Source of the DNA: DASXIF01 sp036498145
GTDB lineage: Bacteria; Actinomycetota; Actinomycetes; Mycobacteriales; Jatrophihabitantaceae
DNA: 64,000 nt
Reading direction: 5' to 3'
Assembly (NCBI GenBank): GCA_963708625.1
Contig: CAVPSV010000004.1
Location: 1,240,001 to 1,304,000 of the forward strand
A program made the position numbers and the translations under genes. Positions 9,201-18,099 of this stretch are shown in pieces (positions within the stretch are counted from its first letter, which is position 1; each line of letters opens with the position of its first letter). The notes below the pieces were generated by a model, which saw only the letters and a program-made list of their open reading frames with translations, ran no database searches and was not told the origin of the DNA.

Positions 9201-10601
9201 ACGCGCTCGTCCAGGTGCTGCTGTCGACGGTGCGTCGCGCCGTCGGCCAGGGTGATCTTGTCGGCCGCGGCGGCCGGGGTGAGCGTCGTGCCCAGCGTCA
9301 CCTCGGCGTAGCCGCCGGCCGGGATCGCGGTGCCCGCGGCAGCCAGCGACAGTGGTGTTGGCCGAGGCGACCGTGAGCGACTGGGCGGCGTTGTCGGTGA
9401 GCTTGAAGCCCGGAGACGTCGGCGGGTGCGGTGGTGCTGGTGTTCGTCAGTTCGACAACGCCGTTGGTCAGGTCGACCTCGTTGATCTTGACGATGGCGT
9501 CGGCCGGGTTGGCCGCAGACATTGGTCGCGCCGAGCGTCGCGGCGAAGCTGAGCGCCCAGGCGCCGGTGCCGTCAGGGCAGCGGCTGATCGTGTTGCCGG
9601 TGCGCCGGGGCGGCCACGGCAGCGACTCGGGATCGCTGCCGAAGCTGACCCGGTCGGCGTCGGTGCCGTCGGGCGCGACCAGGGCCGCGTTGTCGCCGCC
9701 CTTGCCGATGCCGAAGTCGATGTTGCCGGGCAGGTTGTGGCCGGTGCTGTCGAGGAAGATGTCCTGGCTGAGGAACGTGCTGGTCGCGCTGGCGCCGACC
9801 CGGTACGTCAGGATAGTTCGACGGGCTGCGACGTGCTGGATCCGGTGATCGCCGACGGGCGCGATGACGCGTGCCGGCCGGCAGCACGTCCTTGTCCGTC
9901 GCCTTGTCGTCGGACAGCCACCAGCCCGCCAGCGGCACCGACATCGTGCCGGTGTTGTAGAGCTCGATCGCGTCCAGCTGTTGGCTGGTACCCGAGCCGG
10001 TGCCGTCGGCGAGCACCTCGTTGACCTTGACCTGACCCTTGACGGTGGCCAGCGCGGCGGCGGGGTCGGGGCAGTCGTTGGCGGCGCCGGGCGTGATGCC
10101 GGTGGCGACCACGATCGCGAACGCACCGCTGCCGATGGAGCAGCGGTTGAAGTCGTTGCCGTCACCGGCGGCCGCGCCGAACCAGAACTGATCGACCAGG
10201 GTCGAGCCGTCGAAGAGCCGCGCGGCGTCACCGGTTTTGCCGAGGCCGAAGTTGCCGGCCGTGTGTGCGGTGTCATCGACGTTGAAGGAGACCTAGCCGC
10301 CGGCTGGGATCACCGTGCCATCGTCGATCGGGTAGACGTGCGAGTCGGTGTCGTCCTTGAGGGACCAGCCGGTGAGGGTCTCGTCCTGCGCACCGGTGTT
10401 GGTGAGCTCGATGAAGTCGTGACTGAACGCCGAGTCGACGCCACTGCTCGCTCCGCCGTCGCCGAAGACCTCGCTGATGTGGATGTCTGCGTCGAGGGCC
10501 GGGACGGCCGCGTGCGCCGCCGTCGAGGTGATCACTGACACGCCGACCAGGCAGAGCAGGAGCGAGGACGAGGCGATGACGGCGCGGCGGAATGTAGGCA
10601 C
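6207..10601 (-). pseudogene. Very large secreted lamin-tail-domain protein, reading frame broken many times
   Basis: One long secreted protein (roughly 1,450 residues when restored) is spread over all three minus-strand frames. A GTG start at 10601 with AAGGA upstream begins a signal peptide (AVIASSSLLLCLVGVSV...AHA). Repeated lamin-tail domains follow, with signatures such as VKVNEVLADG, VKINEVDLTNG, IRVNEIETNGDP and WIELTNTGA. A middle part (GIEAVAFVPDSYL, LWDPSQDALWATCDNG) may be a beta-propeller of the phytase-esterase-like type, and the C-terminus has Ig-like repeats (DKAGNARSASTTFTV). The frame is interrupted about twenty times, nearly always by one extra base, plus one in-frame TAG (10293-10295) where a sense codon is expected. 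Clean domain continuity across the breaks argues for sequence error rather than decay. Likely a cell-surface or extracellular enzyme or adhesin. Confidence 0.75.
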
Positions 10602-10805
10602 GGAGGAGTCCTTCGGAGCCGGTGACGGGAAGCCGCTCTGACTGTGTCGTCGCCGCATGGAATACAGGTGAACGACGGGCTAAGGAAGGGGTAACCCTGC
10701 CCAAGCAGGTCGCCTTCCGTGCGGGAGAACCAACGCGGGACGGCTTCATACCCTGCGCGCGTGCTCATCGAGGACGGACCACAGATGGCGTCATCCCACG
10801 TGAAG

Positions 10806-11381
10806 TCAGACGAGCGCGTCCAGATCGACGCGTGCACCGAAGGGTTCGGTGGTTTCGAAGACCCCCGTGAGCGCCCCGGAGTCTTGATATCCAAACTCGC
10901 CGGCACGATGACAGGCAACCAGTGAGACCGGCTCGTCGAGGTCAACAATCCAGTAATGCGTGATGCCTGCGTCGGCGTACTCGCCGCGCTTGACGATGGT
11001 GTCGGTTCGACGAGAGCCCGGGGAGATGATCTCCACGACAAGCGTCGTGTTGTCGGCGCGAAGCAAGCCTCCGTCACGATCCACTCGCTCGAATTCAGAC
11101 CTACGAACAACAACAAGATCCGGGCGCCGCGCCGTGCCCGGTTGGCCTTCCGGTGCAAGCTGTACATCAAGGTCGACGTCTGGAATCGCGCACAGATCAT
11201 GCGGCAGTTGGGGTCGCAACTGCGAGTACAGCTCGGCAGTCGCGACCATGTGTCGGGGCGTCGGGCTCGGCGACATGACGAGGTTGCCTTCCTGCAACTC
11301 CCAACGGTGTTGATCGTCCTCGGGCAGCGCCGAGTACGCGGCGACTGTCAGGAGACGCCGAGGGTTCGGCAGCGCAGTCAT
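10806..11381 (-). CDS. Uma2 family protein (DUF820, PD-(D/E)xK-like nuclease fold)
   Basis: A 191-residue protein of the Uma2/DUF820 family, whose members share the restriction-endonuclease fold. The family pattern is visible: HRWELQEGNLVMSPSPTPRH near the N-terminus, PDLVVVRR, LVVEIISPGSRRTDTIVKRGEYADAGITHYWIVD. The Asp and Glu-x-x-Ser elements correspond to the nuclease core. The cellular role of Uma2 proteins is not established; many are lineage-expanded and some are linked to transposons. No partner gene is evident here. Confidence 0.9.
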   Translation of the reverse strand: MTALPNPRRLLTVAAYSALPEDDQHRWELQEGNLVMSPSPTPRHMVATAELYSQLRPQLPHDLCAIPDVDLDVQLAPEGQPGTARRPDLVVVRRSEFERVDRDGGLLRADNTTLVVEIISPGSRRTDTIVKRGEYADAGITHYWIVDLDEPVSLVACHRAGEFGYQDSGALTGVFETTEPFGARVDLDALV

Positions 11382-11489
11382 TGCTTCGTCCTCATGGTGG
11401 TGTCAGTGTCCCATCTGTGGGCGCTCGCACCCGGGTTATCCACACCTGCCGCGGCGAAATCATCAGGGCCGACGACGGCGCACTCGCTG

Positions 11490-11894
11490 TCACCATCGGC
11501 CTATTTGCACCCAGTTGCGGCATGGCTGGACCGATCCGCGGCGCACACCTGCGCAGCCGGGCAGTGCGTCGAAGCGGAAGTCGCCTTCGTCCCGGTCCAC
11601 GCAGCCGGCGCCACCTGACGGCGAGGGATTCAACTGGTATCCGTTGAGGAACAGTTCGCAGTCACAACAGCAGGCACCAACTTGGCTGAGGCGCTTGTTG
11701 AGGGTCGTCGCACGCGGCGCCATCGTGTCCCGATAGTGGAACGCGAGGCGGTGCGTGCCGTCGCAGGGGAACTCGTCGAGCAAGCGTGCGACGTAACAAC
11801 ACAGACATTCGCTCTCGCGCGGGTTGGTGAGGCGCGCTGCCAGTTGGCGGAGCAAGGCCTCGGCTTCGTCGACGATCTGCGGGGTGGATGTCAT
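11490..11894 (-). CDS. DUF2695 domain protein
   Basis: About 134 residues from the ATG at 11894. The conserved part contains a Cys pair in ECLCCYVARLLDEFPCDGTHR and a second cluster in GACCCDCELFLNGY, the hallmark of DUF2695. The cysteines and histidine suggest metal binding, but function is unknown. The tail after residue about 90 is Gly/Arg-rich and not conserved. tRNA-Ser lies about 80 bases upstream on the same strand. Confidence 0.75.
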   Translation of the reverse strand: MTSTPQIVDEAEALLRQLAARLTNPRESECLCCYVARLLDEFPCDGTHRLAFHYRDTMAPRATTLNKRLSQVGACCCDCELFLNGYQLNPSPSGGAGCVDRDEGDFRFDALPGCAGVRRGSVQPCRNWVQIGRW

Positions 11895-11971
11895 GGCCGC
11901 GAGGCTAAGGACGGCTACCGACACTTCCGCACCCTCGACCAAAGCCCGCGGTGCCGGGGTCCACGACGATG

Positions 11972-12060
11972 CGGAGGGCGTGGGATTCGAACCCACGATG
12001 ACGCTTCCGCGCCATAGCGGTTTTCAAGACCGCCGCACTAGGCCACTATGCGAGCCCTCC
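11972..12060 (-). tRNA. tRNA-Ser (anticodon TGA)
   Basis: Read on the minus strand, the acceptor stem GGAGGGC pairs with GCCCTCC, the T arm reads GTGGGTTCGAATCCCAC, and the anticodon loop CTTGAAA is closed by GCGGT/ACCGC, giving anticodon TGA. The long variable arm is typical of class II serine tRNAs. The discriminator is G and no full CCA is encoded. Confidence 0.95.
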
Positions 12061-12213
12061 AAGGCCGACGAAACTTACCGTACTGGCTGGCCTCGAGCTT
12101 GCGGTTGTCTCACGACGTGCAAGCTTCAAGCGACGCACCGACAACCGATGGCGGCTCGGCCAGTCGCCGGCGAGCGAAGCCCTTTCCAGTTGCGGCGGTC
12201 GTGCGGTCGTCCG

Positions 12214-13107
12214 TCAGTCGAGGCTCTCGATGGCCAGGCCGGTGATGGCATCGACCTCCGCCGGGGTCAGGCTGAGGTGGAAGGCGGCCAGGTTCTGCGT
12301 CAGGTGCTCGACGCTGGTCGTGCCGGGGATCGGTAGCGCACCGGGAGTGCGATGCAGTTGCCACGCCAGCGCGATCTGCTGCGGTGTCGCGCCGTGTCGT
12401 TGGCCGATCGGATCGATCACCGCATGGAACGGTTCGCCGTCTGGGCCGCCCGGTACAGCGCCGGGGTGCCACGGTGAGAACACGATGCCCTCGTCTTGTG
12501 CGAGTTGTCGCACGGCTGCCCCGTCGCGAACGGCGACGGTGTACTGAACGGTGACTGCGGCGATATCCGTGATCGACAGCGCCGTGCGGAGCTGGTCGGC
12601 GCTGATGTTGGACAGTCCGATGTGGCAGATGAGCCCGTCCTGGCGCATGCCCTCCAGCGTCTGGACGATTTCCTCGAATGGTGCGTCGGTCATGGTCGGG
12701 GTGTGCAGGTAGTACAGGTCGATGTGGTCGAGCCCGAGGCGCCGCATGCTCATGTAAGCCGCCTGGCGGAGGTACTGCTTGTTGCCGACCGCGCTCATGT
12801 CGCTGTACTCGGGTCCGCCGCGGACGAACCCGCCTTTGGTGGCGATGACCAGGTTCTCCGGATACGGATGCAGGGCCTCGCGGATCAGCTCTTCGTTGGC
12901 GTGTGGGCCGTAGACGTCGGCGGTGTCGATGTAGGTCACGCCCTGTGCGACTACCTCGCGCAGTAGCGCGATCGCACCGTCGTGGTCGGGATACTCGCCC
13001 CACACCTTCGGCCCGGTCAGCTGCATCGCTCCGTACCCGATGGCACCGACGGTCAGCTCGCCCCCGATGCTGACGGTGGGCCGAAGTTCTTGGGGTTCCT
13101 CAATCAT
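12214..13107 (-). CDS. Aldo/keto reductase
   Basis: A 297-residue AKR with the usual (beta/alpha)8 landmarks: IGYGAMQLTG at the N-terminus, YIDTADVYGPHANEELIREAL carrying the catalytic Asp and Tyr, VIATKGG with the Lys, and the NADPH-binding end IPGTTSVEHLTQNLAAF. It reduces carbonyls with NADPH; the substrate is unknown. It follows the SDR gene by 39 bases on the same strand and is probably co-transcribed with it under the TetR regulator at 13970-14554. Confidence 0.9.
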   Translation of the reverse strand: MIEEPQELRPTVSIGGELTVGAIGYGAMQLTGPKVWGEYPDHDGAIALLREVVAQGVTYIDTADVYGPHANEELIREALHPYPENLVIATKGGFVRGGPEYSDMSAVGNKQYLRQAAYMSMRRLGLDHIDLYYLHTPTMTDAPFEEIVQTLEGMRQDGLICHIGLSNISADQLRTALSITDIAAVTVQYTVAVRDGAAVRQLAQDEGIVFSPWHPGAVPGGPDGEPFHAVIDPIGQRHGATPQQIALAWQLHRTPGALPIPGTTSVEHLTQNLAAFHLSLTPAEVDAITGLAIESLD

Positions 13108-13146
13108 GGGCGTGTCCTTGTCTTCCCGGGTCGGGACTGCAATCGC

Positions 13147-13920
13147 TCACGGACTCACCGTAGGAAGGCCTTGCGCCAGGACCGCCACCGCGGTTCGCCC
13201 ACCATCGACATCGAGCACCGATCCGTGCACGAAGCCACTGTCGTCCGAGCACAGAAAGACGATCGCGGCGGCGATCTCGTCCGGGGTGCCCATGCGGCCG
13301 GCGGGCGTGCCGGTCATCATCGCCGCGGCAGGATGATCACCCTCGAGCACCACCCCGGGCGATACCGCGTTCACCCGGATCCCCTGCGGTCCGAACTCCG
13401 CCGCCCAGGCACGCGTGAGCGTCTCCATCGCACCCTTCGTCGATGCGTACAGCGCGCCGACGGGAACGCTCAGGCGCGCAACCCATGAGCCGAGATTGAC
13501 GATGACACCGCCGCCACGCTCGATCATCCCGGGCACAACCGCCTGGGTGAGGAAGAACGGCGCCTTTACGTTGACGCCGTACACCCGATCGAACATGTCC
13601 GGCTCGGCGGTCAGCGTGTTCGCCGGCGGGAAGATGCCCGCGTTGTTCACCAGGATGTCGATGCGCCCACCGAGCAGGGACGTGGCCGCGTCGGCAAGCC
13701 CACGGCTGGCGGCAACCGAACCGTCCAGGTCCGCGCCGACGTAATCCGCACGTCCGCCTCGGCTACGAATCTCTACGACCACAGCTGCGCCGCGGCTGTC
13801 GTCCCGACCCGTGACGACTACATGAGCGCCGGCAGTTGCGAGAGCGTGCGCCGTCGCCTTGCCGATGTTGCTCGTCGACCCGGTGACGAGTGCCGTCCGG
13901 TGACCCAAGATGTGCGTCAT
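13147..13920 (-). CDS. SDR family oxidoreductase
   Basis: A 257-residue classical SDR: cofactor motif VTGSTSNIGKATA, ILVNNAGIFPP, catalytic Ser in LGSWVARL and YASTKGAMETL (YxxxK), then NAVSPGVV. It probably oxidises or reduces an alcohol/ketone pair with NAD(P). A palindromic operator lies in the 49 bases between its start and the upstream TetR gene, and the aldo/keto reductase gene follows. Confidence 0.9.
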   Translation of the reverse strand: MTHILGHRTALVTGSTSNIGKATAHALATAGAHVVVTGRDDSRGAAVVVEIRSRGGRADYVGADLDGSVAASRGLADAATSLLGGRIDILVNNAGIFPPANTLTAEPDMFDRVYGVNVKAPFFLTQAVVPGMIERGGGVIVNLGSWVARLSVPVGALYASTKGAMETLTRAWAAEFGPQGIRVNAVSPGVVLEGDHPAAAMMTGTPAGRMGTPDEIAAAIVFLCSDDSGFVHGSVLDVDGGRTAVAVLAQGLPTVSP

Positions 13921-13945
13921 GCCGTTGACGGTACGAAGTCAAAAT

Positions 13946-13961
13946 TGGACTCTCAAGTCCA
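13946..13961. promoter_or_regulatory. TetR operator 1 (upstream of SDR)
   Basis: A perfect inverted repeat TGGACT-N4-AGTCCA lies 26 bases upstream of the SDR start, in an AT-richer promoter gap. The same half-sites recur in front of the tetR gene (14567-14586), so the TetR protein is the likely ligand. Confidence 0.8.
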
Positions 13962-13969
13962 GAATTTAA

Positions 13970-14554
13970 CTAGGGCATGCGCAGGTACTCCATAAGCAGG
14001 TCGAGGGTGGAACTCAGCGTGTCGATGCTTCCGGTGGAGCGCAGTACCTGGACTCCGCCCTGGATGCCGGCGACGAAGGCGCTGGCAGTTCGCTCGGGAT
14101 CCAACGATTCGCGCACCTTTCCCGACCGTTGCATCCGCTCGATTCCGGCTCGGATCTCTGCGTGCCAGTTCTCCAGCAGAACTCCGATGACTTCGGTGGC
14201 GCCGGGAGTGCTCGACAGCTGCGCCATCAACGCCCCGAGCGGACAGTTACTCCCCATCAACTCGTAGCGCGACACCACCGAATCACGCCAGCGCCCCCAC
14301 GCGGCCCAACTATCGAGCGTGCCCAGATGCGGTTGCTGGTCGCTGAGGACGCGATCCGCTTCATGCTGCGCGACGGCGAGTAGGAGCTCTTCCTTACCTG
14401 ACGGGAAATAGTGGAAGATCTGGCTCTTGCTCGTGCCCGTGATTGACCGGATCTCGTCGAGGGTGACGTCGCCGGGCGCATCGGCGCGCAAGTGCATGGC
14501 GGCGCCTTCGATGATCCGCTGCCGCGTTGCGGCACCTTTGACCGTCAGACCCAT
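13970..14554 (-). CDS. TetR/AcrR family transcriptional regulator
   Basis: A 194-residue regulator. The N-terminal helix-turn-helix is clear (TRQRIIEGAAMHLRADAPGDVTLDEIRSITGTSKSQIFHYFPSGKEELL, residues about 10-60), and the helical C-terminal half forms the ligand pocket. Matching palindromes precede both this gene and the downstream SDR, so it probably represses itself and the SDR/aldo-keto reductase genes until a small hydrophobic inducer binds. Confidence 0.9.
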   Translation of the reverse strand: MGLTVKGAATRQRIIEGAAMHLRADAPGDVTLDEIRSITGTSKSQIFHYFPSGKEELLLAVAQHEADRVLSDQQPHLGTLDSWAAWGRWRDSVVSRYELMGSNCPLGALMAQLSSTPGATEVIGVLLENWHAEIRAGIERMQRSGKVRESLDPERTASAFVAGIQGGVQVLRSTGSIDTLSSTLDLLMEYLRMP

Positions 14555-14566
14555 GCGGTCCAGAAT

Positions 14567-14586
14567 AGTGGACTGAATAGTCCACT
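14567..14586. promoter_or_regulatory. TetR operator 2 (upstream of tetR)
   Basis: A perfect palindrome AGTGGACT-GAAT-AGTCCACT begins 13 bases upstream of the tetR start. Its core is identical to the TGGACT-N4-AGTCCA site upstream of the SDR gene, supporting autoregulation. Confidence 0.85.
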
Positions 14587-14654
14587 CGGGACGCCGTCAG
14601 CCGTGCGTGGACGGGCCAAGTCTCGGCCACCGCACCGCAGGCCCGCGGCTGCCG

Positions 14655-15407
14655 TCAGGCGACGCTGTGGCTCGGGCGGGCCGGGCTGTCGAGGTCTTGG
14701 AGAAACTCGACGATCGTCTGCCCGTACAGGCTCGGATGGGTGAAACGGAACATGTGCCCGGTGCTGGGCAGCACCACCTCGCGTGCGTTCGGCAAACCCT
14801 GGCACAGCTCGCGCGCGGCTTGTTCCCCGACAAGCCGGTCATCGGCCGGGGTGATCAGCAGCGTGGGCACCTGGACCTTGGCGAGCTGATCGCGCACGTC
14901 GAAGGAGATGACGCTGGTGACGCGGGCGCTGTAGGAGCCCGACGGGGTGTTGTCGATGAACAGCCGCCGATAGTCGTCCTGGCGGTGCGGGACCTCAGCC
15001 TTCTGGTCGAAGCGGGAGGCGAGTTCGCGGGCGTGGATGCGGAGCGTCGCCTGCCGGTAAAGCGGGCCGCGGGCAAAGCGCGACGCGCGGGCGGCGACAG
15101 CTTTCCAGCGCGGCAGGGGGTTGGCCGCGAAGCCACCGGAGAGCACCAGCCCACGTAGCCCGGGCGGTTGCCGCTGCGCGAGGGTGAGGCTGATGACGGC
15201 GCCGAACGAGTCACCGACCAGCACATAGTCGGACAGGCCGTCCACCTGCGCAGCCAGGAAGTCCGCGTACTGGTTGACGTCGTCGAGCGCTTCGGGCAGC
15301 CGCATGGTGCGGACCGGATAGCCCCGCAGCGCAGCAAGCTGGCGATCGTCCCAGGGCGCACCGGAGAAGCACGGGACGGTGACGAGCGTGGGCCGGGTGG
15401 CTGACAT
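14655..15407 (-). CDS. Alpha/beta hydrolase
   Basis: A 250-residue alpha/beta-hydrolase. The ATG at 15407 has GAAGAAGG at ideal spacing. The nucleophile elbow VGDSFGAV (Ser) follows strand 5, the acid is probably in ITPADDRLV and the His in PSTGHMFRF. The cap is short. Substrate unknown. It is divergent from the MarR gene, and two palindromic sites lie between them, so it is probably the regulator's target. A longer in-frame reading reaching 16007 is not credible because it covers the divergent marR gene. Confidence 0.9.
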   Translation of the reverse strand: MSATRPTLVTVPCFSGAPWDDRQLAALRGYPVRTMRLPEALDDVNQYADFLAAQVDGLSDYVLVGDSFGAVISLTLAQRQPPGLRGLVLSGGFAANPLPRWKAVAARASRFARGPLYRQATLRIHARELASRFDQKAEVPHRQDDYRRLFIDNTPSGSYSARVTSVISFDVRDQLAKVQVPTLLITPADDRLVGEQAARELCQGLPNAREVVLPSTGHMFRFTHPSLYGQTIVEFLQDLDSPARPSHSVA

Positions 15408-15428
15408 GGCGACCTTCTTCCGAAGTAG

Positions 15429-15460
15429 ATGACGTGTCATGAGAATACATGACGCGTCAT
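15429..15460. promoter_or_regulatory. Paired MarR operators
   Basis: Two copies of ATGAC-N2-GTCAT (15429-15440 and 15449-15460) lie 20 bases apart, about two helical turns, in the divergent gap between the hydrolase and marR. Each is a near-perfect palindrome, typical of MarR dimer sites, and would cover the promoters in both directions. Confidence 0.85.
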
Positions 15461-15482
15461 CGTTTCGCGCTACGATGTGACC

Positions 15483-15953
15483 ATGGACTCGATCGAGGAA
15501 TTCCGCTACCTCGTCCTCGCCGCCCAGCGGGAGGGGGCGCGGGCCCTTGCTGCGGCGCTCAAGGACCACGAGCTGACCCCGTCGCAAGCCGAGGCGATCG
15601 CCGTCCTGCGCGATGCGGCGCGACCGCTCACGGTGCGAGAGATCGGGCAGCGGCTCGTGTGCGAAGGCGGCAGCCCGAGCAGGTTGATGAGCACCCTCAC
15701 GCACAAGGGCCTGGTCGAATCGAGTGCCGACCCACGGGACCGGCGAGCCACACTCCTGTCGCTCACCCCGGCCGGCACCGCCGCGGCGGCAGCGGTCAGC
15801 CAGATCGAACAGAACCTCTACTCCGTCCTCAAGATGATCTTGGACGCCGATCAGGTGGCCGCCGCGGTGCCGGTGCTGCGCACACTCGTGTCGAACCTCC
15901 CGGCCGGACAGGCCTTGCAACGCCGGATCGCCGACCGGACGCCCGCGACGTAG
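15483..15953 (+). CDS. MarR family transcriptional regulator
   Basis: About 156 residues from the ATG at 15483 (a GTG two codons upstream is also possible). The winged helix is visible: LTPSQAEAIAVLRDAARPLTVREIGQRL, recognition helix SPSRLMSTLTHKGLVE, then wing DPRDRRATLLSLTPAG. It is transcribed divergently from the alpha/beta-hydrolase and probably represses both genes through the two palindromes between them. Confidence 0.9.
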   Translation: MDSIEEFRYLVLAAQREGARALAAALKDHELTPSQAEAIAVLRDAARPLTVREIGQRLVCEGGSPSRLMSTLTHKGLVESSADPRDRRATLLSLTPAGTAAAAAVSQIEQNLYSVLKMILDADQVAAAVPVLRTLVSNLPAGQALQRRIADRTPAT

Positions 15954-16049
15954 CCGGCACGACGGGACCACGAACTCGAATACCCGCCAGCGCTGGATTG
16001 GTCGCAACAGACCGACCCGTTGGGCTGTCTACTAGGCGTGGAGGTCGTG

Positions 16050-16556
16050 GTGGACGTCGAGCTGGGGTTCTCCGAGTTCGTCCGCGCGAACACGGCTGCC
16101 CTGCTACGGACCGGTTACCTGCTCACCGGCAGCGCCGGTGCGGCGGAGGAACTCGTGCAGGACACGCTGGTGCGCCTGTACCCCAAATGGCATCGGGTCC
16201 AGGCGGCTGAACTGCCCATGGCCTACGTCCGGCGGTCGCTGGCGAATGCCTACATCAACGACCGGCGCCGGCCGATCAACCACGACCTTCGTTTAGACGT
16301 GCTGCCCGATCGCGCGGACGAGCACGACGCGACGTCGTTCATCGCCGATCGGGACGAGCTCTGGCCGCTGCTGCACGCACTGCCCGCCCGACAGCGGGCC
16401 GCGCTGGTGCTGCGCTACTTCCACGACCTGTCCGACGACCAGATAGCCGCCGCGCTGGACTGCCGCAACGGAACCGTCCGCAGCCTGATCAGTCGAGGTC
16501 TTGCCGCCATGCGCCAGGCCGCCGACGACACGCCAGCGGCAGGGAGACTCAGATGA
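16050..16556 (+). CDS. ECF sigma-70 factor (SigE family)
   Basis: About 168 residues. Region 2 is seen in AAEELVQDTLVRLYPKW and region 4 in LPARQRAALVLRYFHDLSDDQIAAAL with the helix-turn-helix NGTVRSLISRGLAAM. The GTG at 16050 has GGAGG five bases upstream, so it is preferred over the TTG at 16020. The gene overlaps the following membrane protein by ATGA, the usual arrangement of an ECF factor with its membrane-bound partner. It should redirect RNA polymerase in response to an external signal. Confidence 0.9.
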   Translation: MDVELGFSEFVRANTAALLRTGYLLTGSAGAAEELVQDTLVRLYPKWHRVQAAELPMAYVRRSLANAYINDRRRPINHDLRLDVLPDRADEHDATSFIADRDELWPLLHALPARQRAALVLRYFHDLSDDQIAAALDCRNGTVRSLISRGLAAMRQAADDTPAAGRLR

Positions 16557-17914
16557 CCGAGCACGATCTAGAGATCCAACTGCGAGCGTCGCTCGCGGCA
16601 CGTGCCGCCGATGCGCCGGACGACCATGCCGTGGTCCAGCAGGTATTCCGCGACGTCGATGCGCACGCCACGTCACCCCGACCGACCCACCCGTCGCGGT
16701 GGCGCAATTGGACGATCCCGGTTGTCGCGGCAGGTGCGGTTGCCGCCGCGGCGGTGATCGTGGTGGCGGTGCAGAACGTCCACACCAGCGGACACCACGG
16801 CGCACCGGTCGCGACGCATGCCGGCCCCACGTCTGCACCGGTGACCAACCCGGCGCCGTCCGGATCCGTGTCGGCGACAACGCCGGCAACGCCGAGCACG
16901 GCCGTCGGCACCCGTCCCGGCGTCACCCACTTCCAGGCCACCGATCTCAGCTTCGTCGGCACCGAGGCGTGGGCACTCGGCACCGCGGACTGCACCACCG
17001 GCCCCGGAAGCGGCTGCGCTGCGCTGCTGCACTCGACGAACAGTGGTGTCACTTGGCAGGTGATCAACAATCCGCCGGCGAACGTGCCGCAAGCCGGCAC
17101 CTGCAATGACCCGTGTGTGCGCAACATCCGCTTCGCCACCGACAAGATCGGCTACGCGTACGGCCTGAATGTCTTCTTCATGACGACCGATGGTGGCACC
17201 ACGTGGCAGTCGCAGCCTGGCGGTGCACTCGCGCTGGAAACACTGGATGGCAACGTGATCCGCGTGGACACCGGCTGCTTGCCCGGGTGTCCCGTCACGG
17301 TGGAGACGGCGCCGATCGCCAGCGTGTCGTGGACCAAGCGTGCCCTGCCCGGCACGATGCCCTCGGACGGCGCGTCGCTCGAGCGGGTGGCGAGCAACGC
17401 CTACCTGATCTTCTACGGCCACGTCGCCGGCGGCGCGCAGAACGCGACGTCGGTCCTGTTCGTCTCGCACGACGACGGCGCAACCTGGGTCAACAACGGC
17501 GAGCCGTGTCCCGCGGACGCAAGCCACGCCGCGGCCGGTGGTGAGGTGGACAGCACCGCGATCGCCGCAGCTCCGAACACGTTCGCGGTGCTGTGCACGT
17601 CCCGCGGGACGGTGGTCGCACATGTGTTGACATCGTCGGGCACCGGCAACTACCGCACCGGCTCGGCATCGTTGAGCGCCGCTGAATTACTCGCCGCCTC
17701 CGGTCAGGTCCTGCTCGCCGACACCAGCACCGGGCTGTACCGATCCACCGATCGCGGCGACTCGTGGCAACAGGTGAACGAGCCGATGCTCGGCGCTGCG
17801 CGTTGGCTCGGCTTCGAGACGACGACGGACGCGCGGGTCATCGACTCAACCGGCACGACCGTGTGGACCACGCACGACGCCGGCGCCAGCTGGACCTCGC
17901 TGAAGTTGCCCTGA
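16553..17914 (+). CDS. Membrane-anchored BNR/Asp-box propeller protein, probable anti-sigma or sensor partner
   Basis: A 453-residue protein: a cytoplasmic N-terminus of about 50 residues, one membrane helix (residues about 53-73, WTIPVVAAGAVAAAAVIV), a Thr/Ala/Pro-rich linker, then an extracytoplasmic domain with repeated Asp-box motifs (STNSGVTWQ, TTDGGTTWQS, SHDDGATWV, STDRGDSWQ, THDAGASWT), as in sialidase-like propellers. No zinc anti-sigma motif is visible in the short N-terminus. Coupling to the sigma gene by ATGA suggests it controls that factor, with the propeller sensing something outside the membrane. The regulatory role is inferred from position. Confidence 0.75.
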   Translation: MTEHDLEIQLRASLAARAADAPDDHAVVQQVFRDVDAHATSPRPTHPSRWRNWTIPVVAAGAVAAAAVIVVAVQNVHTSGHHGAPVATHAGPTSAPVTNPAPSGSVSATTPATPSTAVGTRPGVTHFQATDLSFVGTEAWALGTADCTTGPGSGCAALLHSTNSGVTWQVINNPPANVPQAGTCNDPCVRNIRFATDKIGYAYGLNVFFMTTDGGTTWQSQPGGALALETLDGNVIRVDTGCLPGCPVTVETAPIASVSWTKRALPGTMPSDGASLERVASNAYLIFYGHVAGGAQNATSVLFVSHDDGATWVNNGEPCPADASHAAAGGEVDSTAIAAAPNTFAVLCTSRGTVVAHVLTSSGTGNYRTGSASLSAAELLAASGQVLLADTSTGLYRSTDRGDSWQQVNEPMLGAARWLGFETTTDARVIDSTGTTVWTTHDAGASWTSLKLP

Positions 17915-18099
17915 CCTGCGCATAGGGGTCGGGCCCGCGCGCTCAACGCCACGCCCTATGCCGCGACCAGCGGCCTCAGTCGAGACGGGCGCCGGATAGT
18001 CCGGAGGTGTAGCTGCGGATTGAACCGCGGCCGAGCTACCTGCGTGTCTTGGATGCAGGCACCCGTTTCGGGTTCTTCAGACCAGATGTGAGGTAGCAG

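Noticed and set aside
6207..10601. Several separate small secreted genes
   Set aside because: Lamin-tail and Ig-like units continue across frame changes without starts or ribosome binding sites, so one broken gene is the better reading.
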